DNA of 64,000 bases, from the NCBI RefSeq assembly GCF_002356295.1, contig NZ_AP018042.1:4744361-4808360 (forward strand), given 5' to 3'. The DNA comes from Labilibaculum antarcticum. Its GTDB lineage: Bacteria; Bacteroidota; Bacteroidia; Bacteroidales; Marinifilaceae. A program made the translations under genes and the position numbers. Below the pieces are notes generated by a model. The model was not told the origin of the DNA and searched no databases. It saw only the letters and a program-made list of their open reading frames with translations. Of this stretch, positions 24,606 to 33,884 are shown piece by piece (position 1 is the stretch's first letter; each line of letters starts with the position of its first letter).

Positions 24606-25778
24606 TCAATAGCTTAAATATAAGGCAATGGAAACACCAACAAAGGTTCCGATGATGTAACCTAAAATACCTACCAGAATAGCAGGTGTTACCAGCTTCT
24701 TTTGTCCCATAGAAGCTGCCATAGGAGCTGCAACCGATGGTCCCATGATGTTTGCTGCCGATGAAATAACTACCTCGTAAACATCCAGTTTAAAGAGTTT
24801 GGCCAATGCCAGCATAAACAGAAAATGGAAGAGCATAATGGTTAGGTAAAATCCCAATACGGCCGGGCCAATGCTAAATATCTGTGTCATGTTGGTAGCC
24901 GCACCAATTACTGCTAAAAAGATGTACATCATCCACAAACCAAGCGAGAAGGCTGTGTCTTCCAATGGTTTTAGTCTCTTTGGAAAGAAGTTCGCGGCAA
25001 GAACTGCTAAAACAGTAATTACCAATATGCTAAGGTTTAATTTTGTGTGCAATAAGTCTTGAAGATAGGGCGTTAAAAGGGTTCCTGCGCCTGCAATAAA
25101 TGCGGCGATAAAAATAGAAACGGCTACCCGCTCCAAGGTCATTGGGAATTGTGCTTTTTCTAATTTTGAAACATCCTCCACTTCGTTTTCTTTCTTTGGC
25201 TTTACAAAAAAGCGTGATAAGAATAGGAGAGAAGGAGTCAGGAACAGGAACAGTGTATATAAGTTTGATACAAAATTATCAACAGCAATGGTTGCTGTAA
25301 ATAACGGATTGCTGCTGAAATTCAATATTTCTGCCGCTGCAATGAAGTTTACACTTCCTCCAATTAATGTTGCTGCGATAACTCCTGCTGTGTTTCCTGA
25401 ATTGGCGCCCAAATCAATAAACGAAAAGGCAATGAAACAACCAAGAACAATGCCGATAGCACCCAGAATGTATGCAATCAAAAGTTTTCCGCTTTCTTTT
25501 ACAATTTTAAGGATGTTGGAACTAAACAGCAACATGGGAATGGAGATAGGAATAAAATAGGAAAATACCATATTGTACACATCCACTTTAATGGTTGGGT
25601 TTGATGCTACAGGAACCACTCCGGCCATTGCCAGTATGGACATGGATATCATGGTAACTAAAATTCCGGATAGTTTACCGAACCATTTTTTGTGTTCTGA
25701 ATAGAGACCAAAAGCCGCGGCTCCTGCTATCACGAAAAACAAGACTAAATTGTTTTCGGGAGAGATTAATGATTGCAT
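24606..25778 (-). CDS. DUF819 family integral membrane protein
   Basis: A 390-aa inner-membrane protein with about ten spans. It is recognised by its opening LISPENNLVLFFVIAGAAAFGLYSE, the repeated glycine-rich helices GGSVNFIAAAEIL and ANIMGPSVAAPMAASMGQKKLVTPAIL, and the end GTFVGVSIALYL. Such proteins (YjcL-like) look like secondary transporters, but their substrate is unknown. The ATG at 25778 is used because it begins the hydrophobic family N-terminus; the open frame reaches 25895 through sequence rich in Asn, Asp and Pro with no family character. Transcribed alone, with a terminator downstream. Confidence 0.85.
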   Translation of the reverse strand: MQSLISPENNLVLFFVIAGAAAFGLYSEHKKWFGKLSGILVTMISMSILAMAGVVPVASNPTIKVDVYNMVFSYFIPISIPMLLFSSNILKIVKESGKLLIAYILGAIGIVLGCFIAFSFIDLGANSGNTAGVIAATLIGGSVNFIAAAEILNFSSNPLFTATIAVDNFVSNLYTLFLFLTPSLLFLSRFFVKPKKENEVEDVSKLEKAQFPMTLERVAVSIFIAAFIAGAGTLLTPYLQDLLHTKLNLSILVITVLAVLAANFFPKRLKPLEDTAFSLGLWMMYIFLAVIGAATNMTQIFSIGPAVLGFYLTIMLFHFLFMLALAKLFKLDVYEVVISSAANIMGPSVAAPMAASMGQKKLVTPAILVGILGYIIGTFVGVSIALYLSY

Positions 25779-25880
25779 AGGTGTTTGATTTAGATAATGA
25801 GGAACGAATATATTTGGATTTTTGCCGAAAAGCAAAGAATCAGGCCTATTTGTGTCTCCAAATATCGAGTTTAACTTATA

Positions 25881-25925
25881 AAAAAAGAACCTCAAATCCG
25901 TTTTGGTTTTGAGGTTCTTTTTAAA
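25881..25925 (-). terminator. Intrinsic terminator of the helicase gene
   Basis: Long inverted repeat AAAAAGAACCTCAAA / TTTGAGGTTCTTTTT (about 25882-25896 and 25909-25923) just beyond the helicase stop codon. A- and T-runs on both sides allow action in both directions. Confidence 0.88.
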
Positions 25926-25934
25926 TCATATTGA

Positions 25935-27215
25935 TTATTTTTTTTTCTTTTTAGGAGCTTTTTTGGCAGGCACCTTCTTTTTAGATTTTTTCTTTTTTGG
26001 ATTATCCAGAAAATCTTCAGCTTCATTCATCAATTCCTTCAAGCTCTTTGCGTAGTCTTCAGAAAAATCGATGGTCGCTGAATAATCTCCTTTCGAGATG
26101 TCCATTACCTGAATTTCGGTGCCTGTAAATTCTTCTACATCAGCTAATAACTTTTTCTCTTCTGTTGGGTCACAGAAAGAGATGGCCAATCCTTTTTGCA
26201 CGCCACGACCCGTTCTACCTACACGGTGAACGTAATTTTCAGCAACATCAGGCATGTCATAGTTCACCACATAATCAACATTTGGAATATCGATACCACG
26301 TGCACTTACATCTGTTGCAATCAAGATTTTTACTTCTCCTGTTTTAAAAGCATTTAAGGCAATTAAACGATCATCCTGTTCGCGATCTCCATGAATGGTT
26401 TGTGTTTCTATTCCTACACGTTGCATGGCTTTGTGAACACGTTCGGCTCTAACTTTTGTTCGCACAAAAACAAGTATCTTGCTTTCTACATGTTCCTTAA
26501 TCATACGTTCTAAAAAGAAACGCTTGTCATCCATTCCAACAAAAGCAACACCATGTTCTACATTTTTAGATACAGGATCTTTAGGCGAAATTTGAATTCG
26601 AATAGCACTTCGAACCAGCGAATAGGCTAGTTTTTTAATTTTAGGAGTGATGGTCGCTGAAAAAAACAAGGTTTGACGATTCTTTGGAAGAAAACAGATC
26701 AAATCCTGAATGTCCTTTATGAAACCTAAATCCAACATGTGATCGGCTTCATCCAATACCAGCGTTTCTACTTTATCAAGCTGAATAAATCCCTGATTGG
26801 TTAAATCGAACATTCTACCTGGAGTAGTTATTAGTATGTCGATTCCATCTTGCAAACTCGCTATTTGAGGAGCCTGTTCAACACCTCCAAATACACAAAA
26901 GCTTGTTACTTTGGTATGTTTTCCAATTTTTTGAAAAACTTCGGTAATTTGAATCGCCAGCTCGCGGGTAGGCACCATTACAACACATTTAATGCCGTTG
27001 CTGCTTTTACTCTTTTTTCCTTTGTGCAGTTTGTCGATGATAGGAATCGCAAATGCAGCTGTTTTTCCTGTTCCGGTTTGAGCAATTGCAAGCACGTCTT
27101 CTCCACGAACAATTGGGGGAATGGCTTTGAATTGGATATCGGTAGGTCTGTTAAAACCTAAATCTTCCAAATTTCTTTTAATATCGGGGGAAAAACTATA
27201 TTGACTAAATTTCAT
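25935..27215 (-). CDS. DEAD-box ATP-dependent RNA helicase (RhlE-like)
   Basis: Unwinds RNA duplexes in ribosome assembly, mRNA decay or cold adaptation. All family motifs are present: Q motif (FNRPTDIQ, residues 21-28), Walker A AQTGTGKT (45-52), PTRELA (82-87), TPGRM (131-135), DEAD (155-158), SAT (about 185), the Ib/IV element VFVRTK, ATDVSARGID and HRVGRTGR. The C-terminus is a lysine-rich tail of about 25 residues (PKKKKSKKKVPAKKAPKKKKK, in part), typical of RNA-binding RhlE tails. Single gene with its own terminator. Confidence 0.95.
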   Translation of the reverse strand: MKFSQYSFSPDIKRNLEDLGFNRPTDIQFKAIPPIVRGEDVLAIAQTGTGKTAAFAIPIIDKLHKGKKSKSSNGIKCVVMVPTRELAIQITEVFQKIGKHTKVTSFCVFGGVEQAPQIASLQDGIDILITTPGRMFDLTNQGFIQLDKVETLVLDEADHMLDLGFIKDIQDLICFLPKNRQTLFFSATITPKIKKLAYSLVRSAIRIQISPKDPVSKNVEHGVAFVGMDDKRFFLERMIKEHVESKILVFVRTKVRAERVHKAMQRVGIETQTIHGDREQDDRLIALNAFKTGEVKILIATDVSARGIDIPNVDYVVNYDMPDVAENYVHRVGRTGRGVQKGLAISFCDPTEEKKLLADVEEFTGTEIQVMDISKGDYSATIDFSEDYAKSLKELMNEAEDFLDNPKKKKSKKKVPAKKAPKKKKK

Positions 27216-27317
27216 TTTTTGTGTTCAGATGATTTTATCGGACAAAGATAGGTGTAAAATATGATTTTGTTGGGTTCCTAATAAGCTTGTTGGCAAAAGG
27301 GAACTTAAATTAAGTTT

Positions 27318-28313
27318 TTACTGTTTTTTAAGTGTTTTTGTTTCCACCCGATATCTGAAATAGCCATAACCACCAATTACTATGGTTCCAATAAAAGTTA
27401 ATCCATTGGAAAGAATTCCGAAGCTGATTCCTGCGTTAGGATCCAGCTGAAAGGCAAGAAATAATTGAAGAAGCAGGAAATGAGTTGTTCCAATTCCTCC
27501 CGGACTTGGTAACGCCCAACCAATTCCACCAATGAAAAGAATTACAATTGCAAAACTGAATGGGTATCCTGATGTTTCGGGCAAGCAAAGCAGGTAGATG
27601 TAATTTAAGACAACGAGCATTGTCCAAATTAGCAGTGTCAACAAAATAAACTGGAATCTCTTCTTGAGAAGTAATCCTTGCTTAAGCGATAGAAACATAC
27701 TTTGTAAGAATTCAACGATCTTTTTTATTGGACGACGCTCCGATTTTTTTATTCTGCGTAAGCTAATCAAGAAAAGAATAAACAGAGCAAGTACAGCAAT
27801 CGGAATTACATACAAATAGCGGTAGCCGTAAATATGAGAAATACCACCTATTGTTGATTCAAAAATTCCCTGTAAACGATCCATTTCAAAACAAAATACA
27901 GCAAATATACCAAGACCTAAGATCAACATATCGTAAGCTCGCTCGGCCATAACGCTACCCATCGAAACGGCAACAGGAACTTTCGTTGTTTTTTGCAGTG
28001 ATGTGCAACGAATTATTTCACCGAATTTTGGGGTGAAACTATTTACCAAGTAGCCCAGAAGGAGAGAGGTTAGTACTTTGTCTGATTTTGGATATGCTCC
28101 AGATTCTTCCATTAACAGTTTCCAGCGTAAGGCTCGCAAATAAAAAACGATGAACAAACAGATGAAGCTAAGTAGTATGAAAAAATAGTCAGCATTCGCC
28201 AGGCTTTCCCATACTGGAGCCATTGGCTTATCACGTAATGTGAGAAACAAAAAAACGGAACCAATTATTATTCCAATTGAATTTTGTAATATTTTTTTTA
28301 TTCGACTTCTCAT
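27318..28313 (-). CDS. Flippase-like membrane protein (LPG synthase transmembrane-type, UPF0104)
   Basis: A 331-aa integral membrane protein with about eight spans, of the family of the N-terminal lipid flippase domain of MprF and of YbhN. Useful motifs are YLRALRWKLLMEESG (after the second span), LLGYLVNSFTPKFGEIIR and, near the end, GWALPSPGGIGTTHFLLLQLF, the conserved PxPGGxG loop. It probably moves a lipid or lipid-linked molecule across the inner membrane; the substrate is not known. No catalytic LPG-synthase domain is attached. Confidence 0.85.
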   Translation of the reverse strand: MRSRIKKILQNSIGIIIGSVFLFLTLRDKPMAPVWESLANADYFFILLSFICLFIVFYLRALRWKLLMEESGAYPKSDKVLTSLLLGYLVNSFTPKFGEIIRCTSLQKTTKVPVAVSMGSVMAERAYDMLILGLGIFAVFCFEMDRLQGIFESTIGGISHIYGYRYLYVIPIAVLALFILFLISLRRIKKSERRPIKKIVEFLQSMFLSLKQGLLLKKRFQFILLTLLIWTMLVVLNYIYLLCLPETSGYPFSFAIVILFIGGIGWALPSPGGIGTTHFLLLQLFLAFQLDPNAGISFGILSNGLTFIGTIVIGGYGYFRYRVETKTLKKQ

Positions 28314-28416
28314 TTATTGAAGTTACGGATTTGTTAGTTTTTTTGTAAAGGAATACAAAAATAGAAAGACTTTTAGAATATTTTGTTTCAAAGCAAATTA
28401 AAATCGGATGAAGTGA

Positions 28417-28827
28417 TTATTTCTTGATGGTTTGATAGGCCTCCTTCAGCCAGTTTTTTAATTGCTGATCAAACTCAGATAACTCACCAATGGCAAGGCG
28501 ATGTAAAACTCGATTTCTGGATATTCTTTTGCATAGGTAAATTGGAAATTGATCTTCTTCCCGATGCAATTGAAACTCCAATACCAAATGATTCTTTTTT
28601 GTGTAAACCGACAAAAAGGTTGCGCCTATCTTAAACTGTATACAAGTTTTTAAGTAAATAATTTTGACGTTTTCGAATGTTGTAAGATAGGATAGGAGGA
28701 CTTCAAATAGTTCGGAAATATCTGAACTCGTTTTCTGTAAATGAGTCTCTTTATCAGTAATGTAGCAAGAATGATATTGGTTGGGGCCCAATAATGTTCT
28801 TTTACAATTTGGACAAATATAGGTCAT
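28417..28827 (-). CDS. DUF5655-like protein with a small zinc-binding start
   Basis: A 136-aa cytoplasmic protein that starts YICPNCKRTLLGPNQYHSC: two Cys in CPNC plus His and Cys in YHSC, a likely zinc site. The rest fits DUF5655 (FEVLLSYLTTFENVKIIYLKTCIQFKIGATF...FQLHREED...RISRNRVLHRLAIGELSEFD, in part), a presumed nuclease-fold or DNA-repair-associated family of unknown function. It lies 20 bp downstream of the STN-protein gene on the same strand, so it may be read through from that operon although its product looks unrelated. Confidence 0.75.
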   Translation of the reverse strand: MTYICPNCKRTLLGPNQYHSCYITDKETHLQKTSSDISELFEVLLSYLTTFENVKIIYLKTCIQFKIGATFLSVYTKKNHLVLEFQLHREEDQFPIYLCKRISRNRVLHRLAIGELSEFDQQLKNWLKEAYQTIKK

Positions 28828-28847
28828 GCGAAATTTTAAAATCGAAG

Positions 28848-30428
28848 TTATTTTGTAGTATCCAGAGCAACTTGCTGCATGCTGGTGCTAATTCTTTTAA
28901 TGGCTTCTTTAATATTATCTTCGGGCTTAATGAATGTCTGATTTCCCCAGAAATGGTTGTCGTAAGTAAGATTTTCGGTTGAAAGAATTGTTGTTGGCAC
29001 AATGGTTTCACGATGCTTAAATCGTCTCACATTAATGGTATCTAATTTTGTTGTTGCCATCTCGAATGAAGTTGAGAAAGTCTGTGAAAAGAACTTTTTT
29101 TTATTTTTAACCTTAAATTTTAAATTACCCAATGTGTGATTTAGAAAATATTTTCCGTTGATATTTCGATAGTTTACAGCATATTGAATATGTAGAGCTC
29201 TGACTTTAGTTTTTGCATTTGCTTTGCTAATGAATTGATTTGTTAATTCAGGCAATCGATCTTTATTATAGCCAAATTCGGCGCCAATAATGGCTAAACT
29301 TCTGGTTTCAACGATCAGCTTGCCTTCCAAAAGAGGCATATTCAAATTTGGTTTCGGCTGAAATTCAATGATGTAAACGGTTCGGTTGTTAAATGTACTG
29401 ATGTCGGATAAGTGGTAGTTGTATAAATGTATAAATTCAGGATTCAGGAATTCGGGTGGGTTTTGTACAATATCCAGCATCAAACAACCCTGAATACCTC
29501 CTTTTAATCGAAACGATATGGTATCCAAACGAGATACGTCATAAATTTTACGACTCTTGAATATTTTCACTTTATCGGTAAGCTCATTCTCCGAATACGG
29601 ATTTTTGTAGATATCTAAAACAGATTCGAGATAAATCATATACTTATTGTTTTTAAGTACCGATTCCCTATAAAAAGAGGTGAGGTTAGCCGCGTTTTGC
29701 GGATAGTTAATGTCTATTCTATTTATAGCAGCCTTTAGTATCGATCTCGGATCATTATTTCTAATTACAACCTCCTGAAGTGAAATGAAATCCTCCTTTA
29801 ATTGGATCTCAAGTTGATTATTTAAAATCTCAGAAACAGGTATTTCAAAATTTTTAAAGCCAACATAGGAAACAACAAGTGTGTCTTTACTATTTTCCGA
29901 TGAAAGAGTGAGCGCAAATTCACCATCCTGATTGCTAATTGTACCAACATGCTTGCCTCGAATACCAATACTCGCATAGGGCAAGGACATTTTAGCTGAT
30001 TGATTTGTTACTTTGCCACTAATATTTCGGTACGAAATGTAAGGAATAATGCTTGAGGTGACAGGTTCGTTTGTTCTGTATAAGGCGGGTACAATAATGA
30101 TATGCCTATTAACTACCTGGAATGTAAGACTGGTATCTTGAATTATTTTCCGCAATAATACTTCGAATTCAATATCATTAGCTTTAAGACTAAGCTTTTC
30201 GTTATTTGTAAATAAATCGGAATTATAGGTGAAATAGCAGTTGTTTTTTGCCGCAAGAGAATCCAATGCATCATTAATACTTAGTTCTGTGATATCAATT
30301 GAAATCTTATTTTGTAAGAGTGATTCCTGAGCCGAAAGGGTAGATTGAGCAAAGCATATCAAAAGCACAAGCAATGCATAAGAAAGCTTGCTTCGTACTG
30401 TTTTTTGATATGTTTTTCTGCTTTTCAT
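28848..30428 (-). CDS. STN + CarboxypepD_reg protein without a beta-barrel
   Basis: A 526-aa exported protein with a signal peptide (about residues 1-34), an STN domain (about 40-112: ISIDITELSINDALDSLAAK, then YFTYNSDLF), a CarboxypepD_reg beta-sandwich (133-215: ISGKVTNQSAKMSLPYASIG...VSYVGFKNFEIPV, in part) and a 310-residue C-terminal region shared with the gene at 32315-33613 (SFYRES...NNKYMIYLESV, IYDVSRLDTISFRLKGG). STN domains normally sit on TonB-dependent barrels and touch FecR. Here there is no plug or barrel. Encoded 12 bp after fecR in one operon with a sigma factor, it probably acts as a periplasmic or cell-surface signal input for that FecR. Confidence 0.85.
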   Translation of the reverse strand: MKSRKTYQKTVRSKLSYALLVLLICFAQSTLSAQESLLQNKISIDITELSINDALDSLAAKNNCYFTYNSDLFTNNEKLSLKANDIEFEVLLRKIIQDTSLTFQVVNRHIIIVPALYRTNEPVTSSIIPYISYRNISGKVTNQSAKMSLPYASIGIRGKHVGTISNQDGEFALTLSSENSKDTLVVSYVGFKNFEIPVSEILNNQLEIQLKEDFISLQEVVIRNNDPRSILKAAINRIDINYPQNAANLTSFYRESVLKNNKYMIYLESVLDIYKNPYSENELTDKVKIFKSRKIYDVSRLDTISFRLKGGIQGCLMLDIVQNPPEFLNPEFIHLYNYHLSDISTFNNRTVYIIEFQPKPNLNMPLLEGKLIVETRSLAIIGAEFGYNKDRLPELTNQFISKANAKTKVRALHIQYAVNYRNINGKYFLNHTLGNLKFKVKNKKKFFSQTFSTSFEMATTKLDTINVRRFKHRETIVPTTILSTENLTYDNHFWGNQTFIKPEDNIKEAIKRISTSMQQVALDTTK

Positions 30429-30440
30429 CCGGCAAGTGAA

Positions 30441-31463
30441 TTACTTAAGTTCTTTTTTCAGTATAATTTGATTACCATTCTTTTCGTAGCTTAAGTTATG
30501 TGGGCGACATAAGTTTTCCAGAACATCAGTAAGAGGTGTTTGGTTGAATGATGTTGTGATTGGTAAATTCTGAATTGCTGTGTCGTTGAATTCAATATTA
30601 ACCTGATAAGTTCGATTTATTACTTTGGCTACATCTTGTAAACTCATCGCTTTAAAAACCATTAAATGAGTTTTCCAGGAGAGGTAATTTTCATCTTTTT
30701 GTATGGTTTTCTCAAGTAAATCATCTTGTAATATTCCAAAATCACCTTTTTCAAGAATAATTTTATTATTTGGTTCTTTTGCAAGTGAGAATTGAACTTT
30801 ACCTGTTTCAACCAGAACTTCCACATGCTTATTGGAAGCATTCACATTGAAGGATGTCCCCAAAACTCTAACTTCTGCATTCCCAACTGAAATAATGAAT
30901 GGTTTGGCAGGATTCTTAGTAATGGTAAAAAATGCTTCACCAGTTAGTTTTACCCGTCTTTCATTTCCCGAAAACGACTTCTCGTAAACCAATTCCGATT
31001 TGCCATTCAGGTTTACGATGGAACCATCAGCCAAAGTTATCGATTTGCCACTTTCATATAATTCAGATGAGATACTTTGGTAAGGAGCAAGCTTATCTGT
31101 GTAGATATGGTATGATGCTAATCCAAGACCAATGGTAATCACCAACATGGCTGCAATCTGTATCAACGTCCTGGTGTTTTGGAACGAAAACAGAGGAACT
31201 GCCTTTAGGGTATTATTCTTTTTAGAATTGCTTAAATTCGATTTTACTGCCGACCAAGCCGCATCAACATTAAATAGTTGTTGAACTTTGTTAACCTCTT
31301 GAATTAGGCCCAAATCTTTATTGGATGCAGAAACAATTTCGGCATACTCAGGATTGGAATCAATCAACTTTTCAAATGTCAATTTTTCCTCTGCGCTCAT
31401 TTCTCCACTTAGATATTTCGAAATGATTTCCCACTCAATTTTATGTGATGTATTTTTTTTCAT
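30441..31463 (-). CDS. FecR-family anti-sigma factor (second system)
   Basis: A 340-aa membrane regulator. The N-terminal cytoplasmic helix bundle (ISKYLSGEMSAEEKLTFEKL) is the sigma-contact region. One membrane span is at about residues 95-117 (TLIQIAAMLVITIGLGLASY). The FecR beta-domain (SITLADGSIVNLNGKSELVY...GEAFFTITKNPAKPFIISVGN) and a DUF4974 end (FKAMSLQDVAKVINRTYQVNIEF) follow. It lies 5 bp from the sigma gene and 12 bp from the STN protein gene, so the three form a tight operon. Confidence 0.93.
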   Translation of the reverse strand: MKKNTSHKIEWEIISKYLSGEMSAEEKLTFEKLIDSNPEYAEIVSASNKDLGLIQEVNKVQQLFNVDAAWSAVKSNLSNSKKNNTLKAVPLFSFQNTRTLIQIAAMLVITIGLGLASYHIYTDKLAPYQSISSELYESGKSITLADGSIVNLNGKSELVYEKSFSGNERRVKLTGEAFFTITKNPAKPFIISVGNAEVRVLGTSFNVNASNKHVEVLVETGKVQFSLAKEPNNKIILEKGDFGILQDDLLEKTIQKDENYLSWKTHLMVFKAMSLQDVAKVINRTYQVNIEFNDTAIQNLPITTSFNQTPLTDVLENLCRPHNLSYEKNGNQIILKKELK

Positions 31464-31468
31464 TTTGT

Positions 31469-32023
31469 TTATAGCACAATAATTCCAATGTAATCTTTTA
31501 AACTTTTCCGGAAGGCTTTTAAGGCCTTTCCCATATTCGCTTCAACGGTCTTTACCGAAATAGATAATTTGTCGGCAATTTCCTGATATTTTAGACCTTC
31601 AAACCGACTCATTTTAAATATTTGACTGCAACGATCGGGTAAATTCGTAAGAGTTCTATTTACAATATTATGAATGTCTTTTTCTTCTACCGAATCTATT
31701 GGTAATGAGTTCTCTTGTTTGTTGTTTTTAATGTATTCTTGGTACTTTTTTTTTACACCTCTTTTTCGCAATACCTGCAGACTATTAAAATAAGTTGCCT
31801 TGTAAAGGTACGCTTTTAATGAAGTGTGTATTTTTAAGGTTTTTCTGTTTTCCCATAACTGACAAAACAATTCCTGAACAATTTCTTCTGATTGATTTGT
31901 GTCTCTCACAAACCGCAGAGCGTAATGACATAGTAAAGGGTAATATTCTCTGAATAACTTTTCAAACTCCTGTAAGTTACCACTTTGTATGTTCTTAAGT
32001 ATCGTATCTGTATCTTCCGACAT
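31469..32023 (-). CDS. ECF sigma factor (second system)
   Basis: A 184-aa FecI-like sigma factor. Region 2 is seen in LFREYYPLLCHYALRFVRDTNQSEEIVQELFCQLWENRKT (in part) and region 4 in LPDRCSQIFKMSRFEGLKYQEIADKLSISVKTVEANMGKALKAF (in part). It begins the operon with fecR and the barrel-less STN protein. Unlike the first sigma system, its upstream region has no copy of the 40-bp promoter element, so the two circuits are probably insulated. Confidence 0.93.
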   Translation of the reverse strand: MSEDTDTILKNIQSGNLQEFEKLFREYYPLLCHYALRFVRDTNQSEEIVQELFCQLWENRKTLKIHTSLKAYLYKATYFNSLQVLRKRGVKKKYQEYIKNNKQENSLPIDSVEEKDIHNIVNRTLTNLPDRCSQIFKMSRFEGLKYQEIADKLSISVKTVEANMGKALKAFRKSLKDYIGIIVL

Positions 32024-32186
32024 TTTAGTATCTCTTCCTGTGTTTTAAAAAGCTTGTTACACTTTCTAAGTTAGGATTTTTCAATCAGTAGAGGAAAGAT
32101 CTTCAATATTATTGTTGATATTTTCATTATAAAAATGGCAATAATTTAGATTTTTCTTTTCTCGATAATTGATTCCTGTATGGATG

Positions 32187-32246
32187 AAAAGAACCGTTCT
32201 TAAATTTTTCATGTTTCCCCAAGCATGAGTGAACGGTTCTTTTCTG
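32187..32246 (-). terminator. Long terminator hairpin downstream of the paralogue gene
   Basis: Inverted repeat AAAAGAACCGTTC / GAACGGTTCTTTT (32187-32199 and 32231-32243) with a second small hairpin (CATG...CATG) in the loop. It ends the minus-strand gene at 32315-33613 and separates it from the sigma operon. Confidence 0.82.
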
Positions 32247-32314
32247 GTTTTGAATTCAGTGGGTAAAGGTTTAAAAGATAACTAACTCCTGTATGTTCTG
32301 AATTCAATATTTCA

Positions 32315-33613
32315 TTATTTCATTTTCCTCTTCAGTTTTCTAATTGCTGATTCGATCGATTGATCTGGTTCAATTGTATTATATGCTCCCCAGAAATTGG
32401 CGTCAGCAAAGTTGCTTACTTCTTCAACCATTACCTGATTTGCTTTAAATTTATTATCTCTTTTAAAGCGTACAATATTTTGTTCTTCGCGGTCGGTAAT
32501 AGCAATTTCGGTCATTGCAGTATAGTTAGTATTGAAAAGCTTGCGTTTCCAGTTGCATTTAAAATTAATTTCTCCTCTTGCATAATTGAAATACCATTTA
32601 CCATCCTTTTCGTGATAGTTAACAAAGTAATCGGCTGAGGTAGGAGTTACTTTTACACCTGCAGGTTTACGTTTAATAAACATGCGAGTTGCTTCCTCTT
32701 CATTACTTAGGTTCAAGCTAAATTTTGCACTTGCTAAGGCTAAATTTGTTGATTCAACATACAGTAATCCATAATACAGTGGAATATCAATGTTTTCTTT
32801 TTGTTTGAATTCAATTACGTAATGAATTTTGTCGTTAATCTTAGTAATTGATTTAATTGAAAAATTATAGTTGTCGATGAAGTCTTCTGAAAGCAAATTG
32901 TAAGGATTTTTCACAACATCTAAAAGTAGTGATGTGTATGGTCCGCCTTGCAATTTGAAAAGTAGTGTATCCATTTTCTTTACATCCTGACTTTTACGGC
33001 CTTTGTAAATTTGAATCTGGTCATCTCTCATTTGTCTGTAACCCGATTTATGAACATTTACAACAGCTTCAGAAATAGCCACGTAAGAACGGTTTTTCTT
33101 CACTGTTTCGCGATAGAAACCTTTCATCATATTTGGTTCTGTAGAATAGTTCTGAGATACTTTAGCCAAAATACTTTTCACCAAAAATAAAGGATCTAAT
33201 GGGTAAATGTTAATTTGATCCAACGGAATTGTAACCGATTCCAGTTTAAAGATATTTCTCTTTTCCTTTAACGAATTAATAGGGATTTCGAGATTTTTGT
33301 ATCCGATATAAGTAACTTCAATTTTACTGACAGGAAGATCTTTGGCGATTTTTAAAAGAAATTCTCCATCATTGTTCGATACTGTAGCAACATTAACACC
33401 TTTTACAGTTATTGTTGCGAACATTAGAGGTTCGTTAGTGTTTGCATCCTGAATCTTCCCTTTATAAACATCGTATTTTAAAGTGTCGATTACTTGTTGC
33501 ACTTTGTTTTTTTCTTTACTGATATTTCCCTCTGCGGCCATTACATTGCTAAAAGAGAAAAACAAAAAAGCAGAAAGAATAATTGCGAAATAAAATCTAA
33601 TTTTTGTTTTCAT
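32315..33613 (-). CDS. CarboxypepD_reg protein, paralogue lacking STN
   Basis: A 432-aa exported protein (signal peptide about residues 1-26, ending NVMAA). It has a CarboxypepD_reg domain (about 50-135: YKGKIQDANTNEPLMFATIT...VTYIGYKNLEIPI, in part) and a 290-residue C-terminal region that matches the STN protein at 28848-30428 along its length: GFYRETVKKNRSYVAISEAV, IYKGRKSQDVKKMDTLLFKL and LLLDVVKNPYNLL align to FYRES, IFKSRKIYDVSRLDT and LMLDIVQNPPEFL. It is a paralogue without the STN domain. It has its own terminator, so it is transcribed apart from the sigma operon, though on the same strand and just upstream. Confidence 0.8.
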   Translation of the reverse strand: MKTKIRFYFAIILSAFLFFSFSNVMAAEGNISKEKNKVQQVIDTLKYDVYKGKIQDANTNEPLMFATITVKGVNVATVSNNDGEFLLKIAKDLPVSKIEVTYIGYKNLEIPINSLKEKRNIFKLESVTIPLDQINIYPLDPLFLVKSILAKVSQNYSTEPNMMKGFYRETVKKNRSYVAISEAVVNVHKSGYRQMRDDQIQIYKGRKSQDVKKMDTLLFKLQGGPYTSLLLDVVKNPYNLLSEDFIDNYNFSIKSITKINDKIHYVIEFKQKENIDIPLYYGLLYVESTNLALASAKFSLNLSNEEEATRMFIKRKPAGVKVTPTSADYFVNYHEKDGKWYFNYARGEINFKCNWKRKLFNTNYTAMTEIAITDREEQNIVRFKRDNKFKANQVMVEEVSNFADANFWGAYNTIEPDQSIESAIRKLKRKMK

Positions 33614-33884
33614 GGCAATATGTTTTATTTAATAATAGATTTAATAGTTTGAGAAAACCGATCGTGTATTTTCTTGTCTCTACTACTATGATGCATGAAA
33701 GGAATTATACCCTATCCGTTTTTTCACTTTTTTTATTGAAATGGATATTTTCTAATTGTAGAGCCTATTTTTTTACATCCTTAATATGTCCTATATTTAT
33801 ATGAAATCAAATAAATAGCTTCTTAGCGATTCTATTTACATCAGAAAAGTAACCTGAAGAATTGAATAGTAACAAGTTAAGTTT

